From assembly GCF_029784165.1 (NCBI RefSeq), contig NC_073696.1, positions 114,236,665 to 114,300,664 on the forward strand: a stretch of DNA of 64,000 bases. Reading direction: 5' to 3'. A model generated the notes under the pieces. That model saw only the letters and a program-made list of their open reading frames with translations, was not told the DNA's origin and did not search any database. Positions within the stretch are counted from its first letter, which is position 1; each line of letters opens with the position of its first letter. The DNA comes from Wyeomyia smithii (taxonomy: Eukaryota; Arthropoda; Insecta; Diptera; Culicidae). Below, in pieces: positions 23,701 to 35,700 of the stretch. Both the position numbers and the translations under genes were made by a program.

Positions 23701-26700
23701 GTCGGTGCACGAAGCAAAACTGCTTGGCATCAGTTCAGAAAATCGCATGCGTGAGTCGGTGAAGGCAGCATTTTTGTTTTCGGGCACATTTGTTCAAGCA
23801 CTCCTAGTCAAGTACTCTTATTCGAGTACTCACGCACTTGGCGTGAGTAGAAAGACAAAAGAGAATTTGCGAGCGGTTGTGTGCTGGCTGCTGCTCTGGT
23901 AAGTGCGTAAATAATAAAGAGTTTCTCGAAAGTGTGTGTGCGAACGACTGAAGAAACGTAGTACACATCTCATTCTCAAGCGGAATGAGTGGAAAAGTTT
24001 TGCTTCTCGCTCGTTTAGTAACGCTGCCTCTATCTGCCTATTTGGAAGAATTTCTGTGGAGTTTTCTATAGAATACCCCCTATAAATCTCTTTTTCATCG
24101 AAGATGTCCTACCGATCAAACTGACCGTTCTGTCCCTCAAAATATTTGTAATCATCAATACCATTTTTAAATAGGCGTTTGTTTAATTAGTCGTAAGTCA
24201 AAAATGTTTAAAATTGTGAAAGATGACATCTTTATTCCATAGGAACAGATATAAACATTTATTGTTCGTCATTGTTTTAGATTTCTGTCTAGGCTCTCCA
24301 AAATTCATTCATTCAGTTGTTCGTCACGCCGAAATTTATTGTAATGTTTTGATTTTGTTATTCGAACTAAATTTCTATTTTTAACAATGGCTTTTACCCG
24401 TTAACATTCAAGTTCATTAAGCAGACAATGTGTGCAGTAGGGAAAGCGAAAAATAAGCGAACTGGAAATATGATACAGATTTGGAAAAATATACCCCATC
24501 CCGACGGGACTTGAACCCGCAATCTCCCTGTCTTCGGCATGATGTTTTGACCAATTAAACTACAGAGGACGGTAGTACTGTTCCACAATCTATATGCGTA
24601 TCACATTCCACCGCCGACTTATTCTATTGCTCATCTCTAACTACACACAATGCTGTGCAAGCGTTATTTATGCGACTGAAAGGAATGTCTCATCACACAC
24701 AGAAGAGTCAGCTGATGCTGATAACTCTTATAGACCTGTGTGGTCGAGACCAAAGTCAGTCTGAGTCATGCTTGCAAGTGCGACACAACAACGGAAGGTG
24801 CGGAAGGGCTAAATTTTTCGAACTAAATTTCTAAATAACTAAGTAACGCTTGCACAGCAGTGTGTGTAGTCTGGAATGAGCAATGGAATTAGTCGGCAGT
24901 GGAATGTGATACGCATATACATTGTGGAACAGTACCACCGTCCCCCGTCGTTTAATTAGTCAAAACACCATACCGGAGACAGGGTGATTGCGGGTTCAAG
25001 TCCCGTCGGGATGCGGTATATTTTTCCAAATCAAACATTGTCTGCTTTATGAATTTGACTGTTATAATGACAAAAAAAATTTTTTGACTACGTCCTACGT
25101 CAAAATATATAGTATATATAGAAAAAAAACTAGGGAACATTTTGTAGGTTCTGTAGTTGACCGATCCTTTTTAAACCTTCAGACAACAACATATAACCCT
25201 TTAGTAAGCTTTTGGCATATTTATTTCATTCAACTTCAATGCCACAATCTTCATGTCCTTGGGTACGAAAGTGATCCTTTTAGCTGCGTACCACTCCATA
25301 ATTTTAATAGTGTCACAAAGCTAAATCCAGCCAAAAGATCGCAGGCCAGAAGATCGTAGGTGTTTCTTCAACAGAGAAAGCATAAGCTTCTGTAGACACT
25401 CCTTGAGGCTCCTTGGCCCGTTTACAGCCTCGGTAGTCACGAACGGCGCACTCCTTTTGCCACAGCAGTAGATCTCTTGCTAGAGGTATTTTCGGCAAAA
25501 TACAGTGTAAACAGTGCACTCCGATCTTCTCCTAACCAAATTTTCAAGACAAAGTACCCAATGAGTAATCTCCTACAGCGTTTTTGGTGTCGTTACGTTA
25601 CTTCAGATTTAAAATGGTTATTAATGTTTAACCACGCAAAGGATTGCAATACTTTATATCTTTTTTTTTTTTATTCTCGCTTATTTTCCGTCGGTCTAGT
25701 TCCGCCACTGTTGTGGCCAATCACCGACGCCCAGGGAGACGACTCCACACCCAGGACCCTAACTCACGACCCGTTTATTATTAACGGACCGGCGCCAACG
25801 GCTTTACTTCCTCATGCGATGGAAGGCGTGATCCCAGAGATTTTTCGCCTCAGAAAATCTCCCGGTGTCGGCTAGGATTGAATCTAGACCAGTTAGGTTG
25901 GTTGTGAGTGGATCACGCCACCTCACAACCATCGACACCTATGTCGGCGGTGGGATTCGAACCCAGGCGTCGAGCGTGGTTGGCGGAGACGTTACCAACC
26001 TCACTAGGCCCCCGCTCTATCACTTTATATCTTTAGATGGATAAAATTAAGAATAAAATTAAGATGGATAAAATTAAGAACAATTTTGTGATGTGTTAAA
26101 TATAACACTGGTCAACACTGGGCCCTAAAACTCAAACTCTCACGTAAGTTGACGCGTTTTGGTAATGGCTAGGGGCACCAAAACTCACAGAAATGGTTAA
26201 AAAGCTTCAATCTTGCTAGGGCAGTTATTTCGAGCTTTAGGGCAGCATTTTTTCACTTTTGTCGGCCAGTGTTATCGTTGCTTCACTGTTTATATGTGAA
26301 GATGAATAACATATTTCAATGTCGTTGTTCCGCGTGCCATGAACTAATCAGTGCTGATATCATGTGCACCTATACTGCTCTTCTCCTTTATTTCTGTGTC
26401 AGCAAAAAAATGATAGGTCAATTAATCGTCAACTTCTGGTAGCCTTGACTCATTTGATGTTTCGGTAAAGCTAGTTTGAAAAGTTTTGTGAAATTTGTCA
26501 TTTTTGGTTAATTTAATGATTTGCTTTCGGGGTCAACATTGGTGATCAGGGCTCTACATTTTCGAAACCTAATAACGAAACTAAATATTTAACGCATTCA
26601 TTTCGATTCAAACAGTTTAATTTTCATTTGATTCCTTTCGGCTAGTGTCATCGAGCCACGAGGAACACTTTCGTTGTAAAACAGATTTAATTACTGGTTT

Positions 26701-29700
26701 CTTTCCTGTTTGGTGTTCAGCGTTGACTACTCAACTACGCGAAAAATTAGACTACGGGAAAACTTATTTGAGTTTCTGAATCACAGGAGTGGTCAAAAAA
26801 CCTATTCACAGGAGTGGTTAAAAAGCTATAATCTTTCATTTTTTTCTAGTTCGAGCTCTAGGGCAAAACGTGTTTAAAAGTGTAGTTTTCTTGAACAAAA
26901 CGCTAGTTGGAACGGTAATGGCATCCAATGAGTATGCGACGCAATTTCCGATCAATATTTCGGAGATTTTTTTGCTGTTGATTGCTGACGTCCCGTAGCC
27001 ACCTCGTCAGTGATTGTCTTAACGCTCTTCCATCTGTATGCATGAAGTACTGTAAGGAAGCTGTCTCTGTCAGCGCTCATTGTCATTTTCAATTGACAAT
27101 CGTCAGATGATAGTGACGCTGTTAATTTCCGCTTTCCATTGAAAGAAATGGTTTTCCTTTTCGATTCTTTCGTTTCAGCTGTCAAAATCAAAGCAAAAGC
27201 TTTTGAATAGTTTTCATTTGACTCACAAAGTGCACGAAAATTAAACAAATATTTTTCAAATGGAAGCCAAGGGTCAAAGCGTCACTATAACCTAGTAATT
27301 GTCAATTGAAATTGACTTCGCAGGCTCTGTTCGTGATCGGCGAAAAAATCGGTGATACTATGTCTATCATTGACTGTAACAACTATCATACGATGCGACT
27401 CTGAGAGAAATTAAATTTACAGTAGCTCTACAAACCGATGACTCACTCTTCACTGATAGAAGCGAAGTGTGAATATGACAGAGAAGAATCACGAGATGGC
27501 AATTATCGGAAGAAAGAAGCGGTTGCGATCACTTGAACATTTTTTTTATCCTCGCTTATTTTCCGTCGGTCTAGTTCCGCCACTGTTGTTGTGCCAATCA
27601 CCGACACCCGGGAGGCGGCTCTCCGTTGCTTAACGGACCGGCGCCAACGGATTACTTCCTCATGCGTTGGAAGGCGTGATCCCAGAGATTTTTCGCCTCA
27701 GAAAATCTCCCGGTGTCGGCTAGAATTGAATCTACCCAGTTGGGTTGGTTGTGAGTGGATCACGCAACCCCACAACCATCGACACCTATGTCGGCGTTGG
27801 GATTCGAACCCCGAGCGTGGTTGGCGGAGACGTTAACAACCACGCTAGGCCCCCGCCTATTACTTGAACAATTTATCACCCATTCTTTGTGAGTCGCAAG
27901 TGTTGACAGTAAAATGGATTTTTCATCGTTTCATAAAATGTTGCTTGCTATTGTCCTAAAGTAAAACAATGTATTTGTGTTCGACGGTTTCATTTCCATC
28001 AAAATTTTGTCGGAAAAAATCGTGACCCACGAACCTTTTGGAAAAATTTGCGACATTCTGGGAAAAGAGACACAATTTGCAAGCACTGCATGAAGTTACA
28101 ACAAATACCTAAAAATCGCAAAAAAAGTCTGCATACGGACTCTGAAAGTCTGTATTTCACAAATCTGTAACCATTTAAGGAAAACAAAACAGCCTAAAAG
28201 TAAGCAGCGATAAACTCGCATACAATTAACGGGTTATGAAGTTCACATCAGCTAACTTCTCATGAGAGTTCTCTTCCCTAGTAACAATATCGGTTTTATC
28301 AAAGTTTTATAACGCTTAATGCAGCCAAAACAGTGCTATAAAACTTTGATAAAACCAATTTTGTTACTTTTTTTTCTTTATCTATAATTTTGTTACTTGG
28401 GTTATACGATTTAGACCATCCTTTTTAGGGATATACTAAAAACCAATGTCTTGAAGGAAAACATATTTTTATAAGTTGTAACTTTTTGTTTTTTTGTTGT
28501 TTTTTTTTTACTTCCAATTGTGTTTCTAAGAGAAGCAATTTTTTTTCTTCAATGTTTCTGTGAAATAGGGTGTAAACTAAATTAAATAACCATCGTAGGT
28601 TCGAATTCTGATTTAAGAAGATTATTAAAGACGACATGATTATTAACTATGAGCAGACGGTGTCATGGCCTCTGTATTTTACGGAGTTTTGCTCATCTAC
28701 TTTCTACTAAAGACAGCAGCAGCGATTCCCAAATTTCGGAATGTTAAAACGACTTATTTAATCATAAAAGACATCACATGGCAAAGAAAAAAATGTTGTT
28801 TTATAAAAACAATGTAGGTAATAATGCACAAGTCAATGAACCTCACATCTAACATCTGTCTGTTCTCTCAGTCGAAAAGATGTCATCAGTCTAGATAAAG
28901 GAATAATTGTTATGATAATAATAATAAAAAAAGTCGAATTACCAATAAAGTATTTACCTCGGGATCTAAAGAACGACGTGTTAAGTTATGAAATACCGTT
29001 GATGCAACTAGAAGTGTAAATGTAAAATTTATAAGAACAAGTCCTTCTGTTCCCTGGCCAACTACAATGAAATTGGATTTCCTTATAACCCTAAATCATT
29101 AATGATACCCCGCTGATAGACATTATTTTTCAGTCGAACGTAACTTTTACATGTTACATAGAATAACAGTAAAAATATATAAAACTGTACCAAGATCCAT
29201 GTTACTTGTTTAAAACTGGTTAAAAATTCACCACTTGAAAGCTTGCTATATATTGCTGCATGGATTAGTTTCGATCATTTGAACGGGTTTGTTTATCCCG
29301 CTGCAATAATTAAAAATTCCATTCGAATAAAACAACATGTGAACGGTGTGAAGCCAACAACGCTAACGGGTTGGAGGGAGGAAAAATGTCTACCACCTCA
29401 CCTGACGTGCACTATCCACATTGACAATGCGGGACGGCGCTGTTAAACGGAAGGCTTACTTTTCCTGAAAATTTTATGCCGGTCGCAATCTACCATTCAT
29501 TGTTTTTCTGTGGGAACACCAAGTGTGGTGGCCGAGTTGGCCGAAATTAACACCCTATTAGAGCTTATTTGAATAAGTAAGCAGCGGGCTGACATTTGTT
29601 TTGTAATCGGTTGTCCTGCGAAAACAGACAGACCGTGCTGGGAAGGACCAAAAGCGTAAAAGAGAGAAGGGTTGGGGGGTTAGCAATCACATCAAATAAT

Positions 29701-32700
29701 TACCTTGCTGTGTTTTGACTTGCACCGGGTTGGACATCGGACCGGCACCCATCGAGGTAAACGCCTGAACCCGGATGGTGTAGATTGCGTGTGGCGTCAG
29801 TTCCGAGATGGTCGTCAATTCGCTGTTGTCCACCATCTGCGACTCCCAGGACGCTTCCGGCTGGTTCGGACTGGTAGTATAATACACTTTGTAGCCCTAT
29901 TTCCGAGTGGATGGAATGGAAAAGTTTCGGAATTACCAATGTTTCCTAGAGTGCGGTCGCATGTCTTGTCGGAATGTGTACTTTTTTCCATGCTATTGAA
30001 GAAGGTATATGTTTGCCGACGTGCACCGAAAACGTTTACATATTTAACTAGTACAGACGGCTGTGTTCCGTTACTCGTTGTCGGCAAGCATACATTCGAT
30101 GGAAAGTGGAACAGAGTAGATGGGAAAGGACCCTCTTCCGACAGGGCGAAAACTTACCGTCACTTGTCCATTAGGCGTCTCAGGTGGCTCCCAAGTGATA
30201 ACCATTGTCGATGAACTTAACGGGCGCACTTGAATGCTCCTCGGTGCACTTTCCATCTCTGGAAAAAAAGAAAACAAGAAAGAATCACAATGTGAAAATC
30301 GGTGAAACGAAGCGACTTGTTTAGCATCGGTTCGGTCGTTCTCAGGTTCTCTCCTGCCTCGTAAGGGAATCGGGAGCTGCCGGGTGGCAGCGGCGAAGAA
30401 ACAAAACAAAAACTAATGTTCGAAACGGAAATCGTTTTCTCGCACTGGTGGGAATAAAGCTAGAGAATGTTACAATGATGGTTCGGAAAGTGCAGCTCTA
30501 GCGATTTTGCAGCGGCGGCGGTGCTGTTCCAAGAAGTTTCAAGAAGTACTGTTATATTTACAAGAGATGCAATAATCTACACGGTAAATTGTGAATTGAG
30601 GATGAAATGAGAATTTGAGGGTACTTTTTTGGATGTGATTAAAAAACTTTGCGTAACTAGAAAGTCATAGTTCAGGTGCAGATTTTTTTTACCTAAAAAA
30701 CGAAGGTTCCATGTCGTAAGTCGATTTGGATGATATTATCAATTTTAAAGAATAAGTTTTATAATCGCAAACCTGCTTGACTGCTGTACAACCCAATCCA
30801 CTCATATTTCAATATTAGTTAAGTAAATTGCTATTTACCATCACTAAGAACGTAATCGAGCAGCGCCTCCATCATTTTGAATTTTCGAATTATTTTCCAA
30901 CAATGAACTGGCTGTCGGGCAAGGTAAGCAGTGCAGAATGGATTTTCTTCTAACGACTAAAATTCAAGTTTTATTATCGACACGACACAAATCTGTTCCT
31001 CCGCTTACCCAATTTTCCGGTTCGGCAACCAAGGCGAACCGTGCAGGATGTGGAGGTGTCCCGCATAACACCCGTTTTTCCCACTTTGGGTGGAAATAGA
31101 GTCCGCAGAAAAAGTAAGATAAAATAAACATCTTATTCGTTTTTAAGACAGAGGAACGGGTGAGAATGGAAATTGTGAAAACAGCACCATAAGACTAAAA
31201 CAAAAGTTTTCCTCTTTTGGGAAATTGAATATTTGCAATGCAATGAAAGGGAACACTGGAACCCTGTACAGTGGCGCTAGAAATAATGGGGTCACAATGA
31301 CTGTACCGTTTCTATGGGTCTATCAAACCAATCTCTACTGTAGCAAAAATAAGTACAGAGAGCAACACAAAAAAAATCTAAAGCAAACGGGGAGCAGAAA
31401 AAGTTGCAGCCAAAGACGCAAACGTTGTTTTCACGGTGAAAAACTTTGCCCCGCTTTTCCACAAATGGAAATGTAAATTGAACAATGTGGAACCGGCGAA
31501 AAGATAAAGCAACGGACATGAAAATTGGAGAAAGTAACCTACAAACAAGGGCAAAAGAACAACAGTTGCTACTACGTGGCGCAGGAATATCGAGGAGAGG
31601 TATGGATATTTCTTCAGGAAAAAATCTACGAATGTAACGGTAAATCGAACATAAACAGCTTGCACCAAGATCTGATAAATTCAAAAAAGGAAACGGCAAA
31701 TATTTGATGCTAAAAGATAGTGAAAAATGTACGCAAAAAGTTACTTACTGGAACCTCCATAGGCAGAATCGCCTGTTCGCAAGTATGGTCGCGGAATCGG
31801 TGGCATTTGAGATGGGAAGAGATATAAATGATTTTCAAAAAATTGTGAAAAATGTCTGTTAATGTGTGACTACGGTTGTGGGTTTGCTAGCGGACGAAGT
31901 TTGAAAAATTAAAAGTTGTAACCGAAAAGGAAAACGTCTATCAAAACGCAAAATTAAGACTTTTTTTTCTGTAAGCTACGCATCCGGCTGGATGAACAAA
32001 AAGAGAAAAACCAGCTACTATCTATGTGGATATACGAGCTCCAAAATGTTTTGCGAAAATAGTCACTTACATTTACGGCGATGACGCGTCGGGCGACAAA
32101 ATCCAAAGCAAAAACGATTCGATATGTGTGTTGTCGGATCGAGTTACAACCACACGTTATTGGTTTGAATATATTCGTTTTGATTTGTTTCGGGATAATA
32201 CGATAATGGACACGTTGGGTTTGTCAGTTTAAGATGAAATGAAGCATGATGAAAAGGAATGGAAAACATCTAAGTAAATTGTTCGTTTTTTTTTATTCGA
32301 AGGTAAGTAACAACAGTTCTGTGATTGGATTTCGGTATAGATTGGCATTGGGATTGATGTGTGTTTGGAATTAAAGTTTTTAACAGTATATTGTGTTGTA
32401 GTCATTTGTTCGAAATGTGATGTTTTTTTTTCTGGAAAATCCTGTTGCTGTGCCATTTAAATTCAACATTCTAAACCACAATATGTCGAACCAACGAAGG
32501 TAATTATGCAGCATTTTCCCGATTTCTGAGTAATAAATATGTATGTGGAACCGTCCAGTCATCAGCAGACACAGCAAGCTAAGTAACATTTGGCGATGTA
32601 GTGAAATAATACCATGTATTTCACAACGAGTCTACACATATCTAAACATGCATTAAATCTGCACGAGTGGGCCAAATCGTTTGAGCTGTTCTCCAGAAAA

Positions 32701-35700
32701 GCCAAAAATCCTTACGATACCCGCTTCTAGTCGTGATTATGTTACAGTTCTGATCAAGCATTTGGAAACCACCTTGTCTTCGTTTCAGCAGCTTTGGAAT
32801 TATTTTATACATTAGGCCCAAGTTAAGACTCGATTCTTTACGGTAAAATGTCGATTTTCATGTGTTATTCCGAAAATTGGGCCGGTGCTGTAACCACAAG
32901 CAACGACCATTATATTTAGTTTGTGCTTATTGGTTTTGCGCTCTGTGTATTACAATCTAGGTGCGACTGCGGGGCTACCATTAGCAATTAATGAAGATAA
33001 ATTACTGAAACATTGAATAATTGGTTGTACAATAAGTAATATTTAATGGTCGAAAGCCAAGTTCATCGTCCAGGATCTCCAGTAGGGTCGGTCATAGAAT
33101 CAGTACCAACTGGTGGGGGTAGTGAAAGACCGTCAGCTTGCCGTCATCACCAGGAGAGTGGTAGTATGACGACGATAGGGAACGAACAATGCGAAGAAGG
33201 CAAGCAGCATGTGTTCAATGGATGGCTGATTTCCATCATTTCAGTTGTAATATGATATTATTATGATTGATAACAATTTTGATAGAGTTCGGAAATGAGG
33301 AAAATCGCGAATAAAGAATTTAAATTCGTGGATATAAAAACATGACGTCAGAATGTTCAGAACCTGTTTTACAATTATTTATGATGTTCAACCTTATTAA
33401 GGATATGATCGGACGTTCGGCGGATAAAATATCCAATAATAGTAGATAAAATAGCAACTATTTAAATTAGTGGACAGAAATGCTTTTGAATAGTAAATTA
33501 AAAATTAACTAGAAACTAGCGGTTCAGGTATATGATTCTTTTGAAACTAAGTAATTAAACAATCTATAAATTTAAAAATGAAGAATACATACTTTTTGAG
33601 AACAGGAATTGGAGAGGGTATCAAACGTCTATGGTTTTCTTCAATAATCTTAGACAAAAAAACCACCCGAACAAAACCACTGCCGAAGACGTTCGTTACC
33701 CGATACAGCTTAATATTTTTCAAAAGAACCTAACAAACACAGAAACATTTTAAACCCAAATCTATAAATTCTGAATCCTTAAAATTATATTTTATTTTAT
33801 TTTTGTAAATATCAAATCGTGCATCCCTAATCACCGTCAGCAACCGAAACAGCCAATAGCGAGCCTTGTTACAACAGAATTTACTGACGCTGGTGCCAGT
33901 AACATGGAACCGAATGCATAAGAATAAAACCAGAGTCGTCGTTAAATGCAAAATGTTTTAAACAAATCCAATGTATTTTTAATTGTTATTGATTCGATGA
34001 TGTTTTTGAATGATCGGATTCATGATAGCGAATATTTGCATTAACCTAGTCAGTACCAAAATCATCAGCAGTGCCTGTGGTGAAGGTTATCACGACATAG
34101 AGCACGTTGTTTGGTCATGCCCTGTACACCGTGACGCCAGGTCTAAATTAATAACTTCCCTCCGGGCCGAGGGTAGAGAACCAGCTGTCCCTGTTCGTGA
34201 TGTCTTGGCGAGTCGCGACCTACCCTACATGTCCCTTATATACATTTTCCTGAAATCCATCCATGCCCAAGTCTAGTCCCATTCCTTTCCACCCACATTC
34301 AACAAAACGGCAAGAACACGTCGTAGACCTCGATTTTGGAACCAGCAATTGAACCCCACACGAACTCGCCAGGAAAACCCGAGGCCTTTCTTTATATCTT
34401 GGCTCAGCGGCACACACCATATGGCAACTTGAACACCAGCGAACAACAACAACGAACCAAAACCAGCAACTAGACCCCGCACAATACCCTCAGAACCCGA
34501 GGATTACAAGCCCCTGTCCCAGCTAATGGCATCGTGGCTTAGCAGAACAAATCCACACTTGCTGCATATTCATTCGATGATCATCAGACGACCATTCAAC
34601 TACAAAACACTGATTGAATAATACATGCTAGTTTTAAGATAGACTTAATTTCAGCTCGTAGTCGGCAGCGAGGATAAAAATTGCTTATAGATTTTAAGTC
34701 ATCCGATATAATTGGCGCCGTTAAACATTGAATTGCATTTGTGCCGTGTCAAATAAATGATTTGTGAAGAAAAAAAAAAAATCATCAGTATTGTTTAGAA
34801 ATCCAGAACACTCTGAATCCAGAATTCCAAAAGTTTTCGGATCTAGATATATTTTTGACAAAAATCAATCATTTTTTTTAACTATAATTTCTATTTTTAA
34901 CAATGACTCACCCGTCAACATTCTATTTCATTAAAGGTGTGTGCAGCTGATGAAGCGAAAAATAAGCGAACTGAACACACAACTGATACAGACTTGGAAA
35001 AATATACCGCATCCAGACGGGACAAGAACCCACAATCTCCTTGTCCCCAGCATGGTGTTTTGACCATTCAAACTACTGGGACGGTGGCACTGTGCCACAA
35101 TCTATATGCGTATCACATTCAACTGCTGACTTATTCTATTGCTCATCCCTAATAACTGCACACCCTGCTGTGCAGGCGTTATTTATGCGACTGAAAGGAA
35201 TTTCTTATCAGACACAGAAAAGTCAGCTGATGCCGATAACTCTTCGACACGTGTAACTTAAGACCCTAATGTGGTCACCTCTGTCCAGCAACTCCTATCC
35301 CAACCTCCACGAGGTGCCAACCGGCATACGAGTAACCTTAGCGGAGATCGGGTAATCAACCCGGGGGGGGGGGGGGGGGTCGTACGCGGCTGTGTCCCCA
35401 TATTAGGGGCCGCGTGCAACAGCGTCTGACCCAGAGCGGGCGGCTGAATTATGGAATGCTGTATCCCGCCAGCTACACCTAAGATGGCAGCCCCATCAGC
35501 AGGATGTAGGTATCGCGACCCTGGTAAGGTAGTATACCGGACCCTTCTTCAACCACGAACAACGAAATTAGAACGGAACGGATCAATCGGCAAAGACCTA
35601 GGCTACGAAGACGGAAGAAGATTAAGGTAAACGATTGGAAATTGGGTACTTGGATTTCTCAATGAACCGGCGCAGGCTGACTTGCTTGCTCGAGAACTAC

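Larger units (their letters stand above)
24403..25061. mobile_element. Foldback element with a tRNA-like sequence in each arm
   Basis: The left arm (24403-24671) and right arm (24841-25061) are inverted copies around a 170-bp centre. Each arm holds attcataaagcagacaatg-type ends, ttggaaaaatata, a tRNA-like stretch and tatatgcgtatcacattcca. The left arm has an extra 45 nt near its outer end. In the left arm the tRNA-like part reads on the minus strand; in the right arm on the plus strand. A related, RTE-interrupted copy is at 34890-38245. Confidence 0.75.
14846..29703. other. Lar intron between FN2 and FN3 (14.9 kb)
   Basis: The longest intron. Contents from left: weakly conserved GC-richer DNA at 15290-15560 with no recognised function; a 220-bp repeat (16800-17225) and adjacent GC-rich block (17225-17420); a TTAA MITE; the Penelope-like palindrome; a hAT-like MITE; the tRNA-like foldback; two SINEs. 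28000-29690 shows no feature I can name. Every insertion leaves the flanking Lar splice sites intact. Confidence 0.8.

Noticed and set aside
24499..25017. Two functional tRNA genes
   Set aside because: The T and D arms look good but the anticodon arms do not fold and both lie in an inverted mobile repeat, with a third decayed copy at 34987-35070.
29705..30214. 169-codon plus-strand frame
   Set aside because: Antisense of the two FN2 exons and their intron.
34220..34482. Minus-strand frames of 66-69 codons
   Set aside because: Antisense of the LINE 3' end; no domain pattern.
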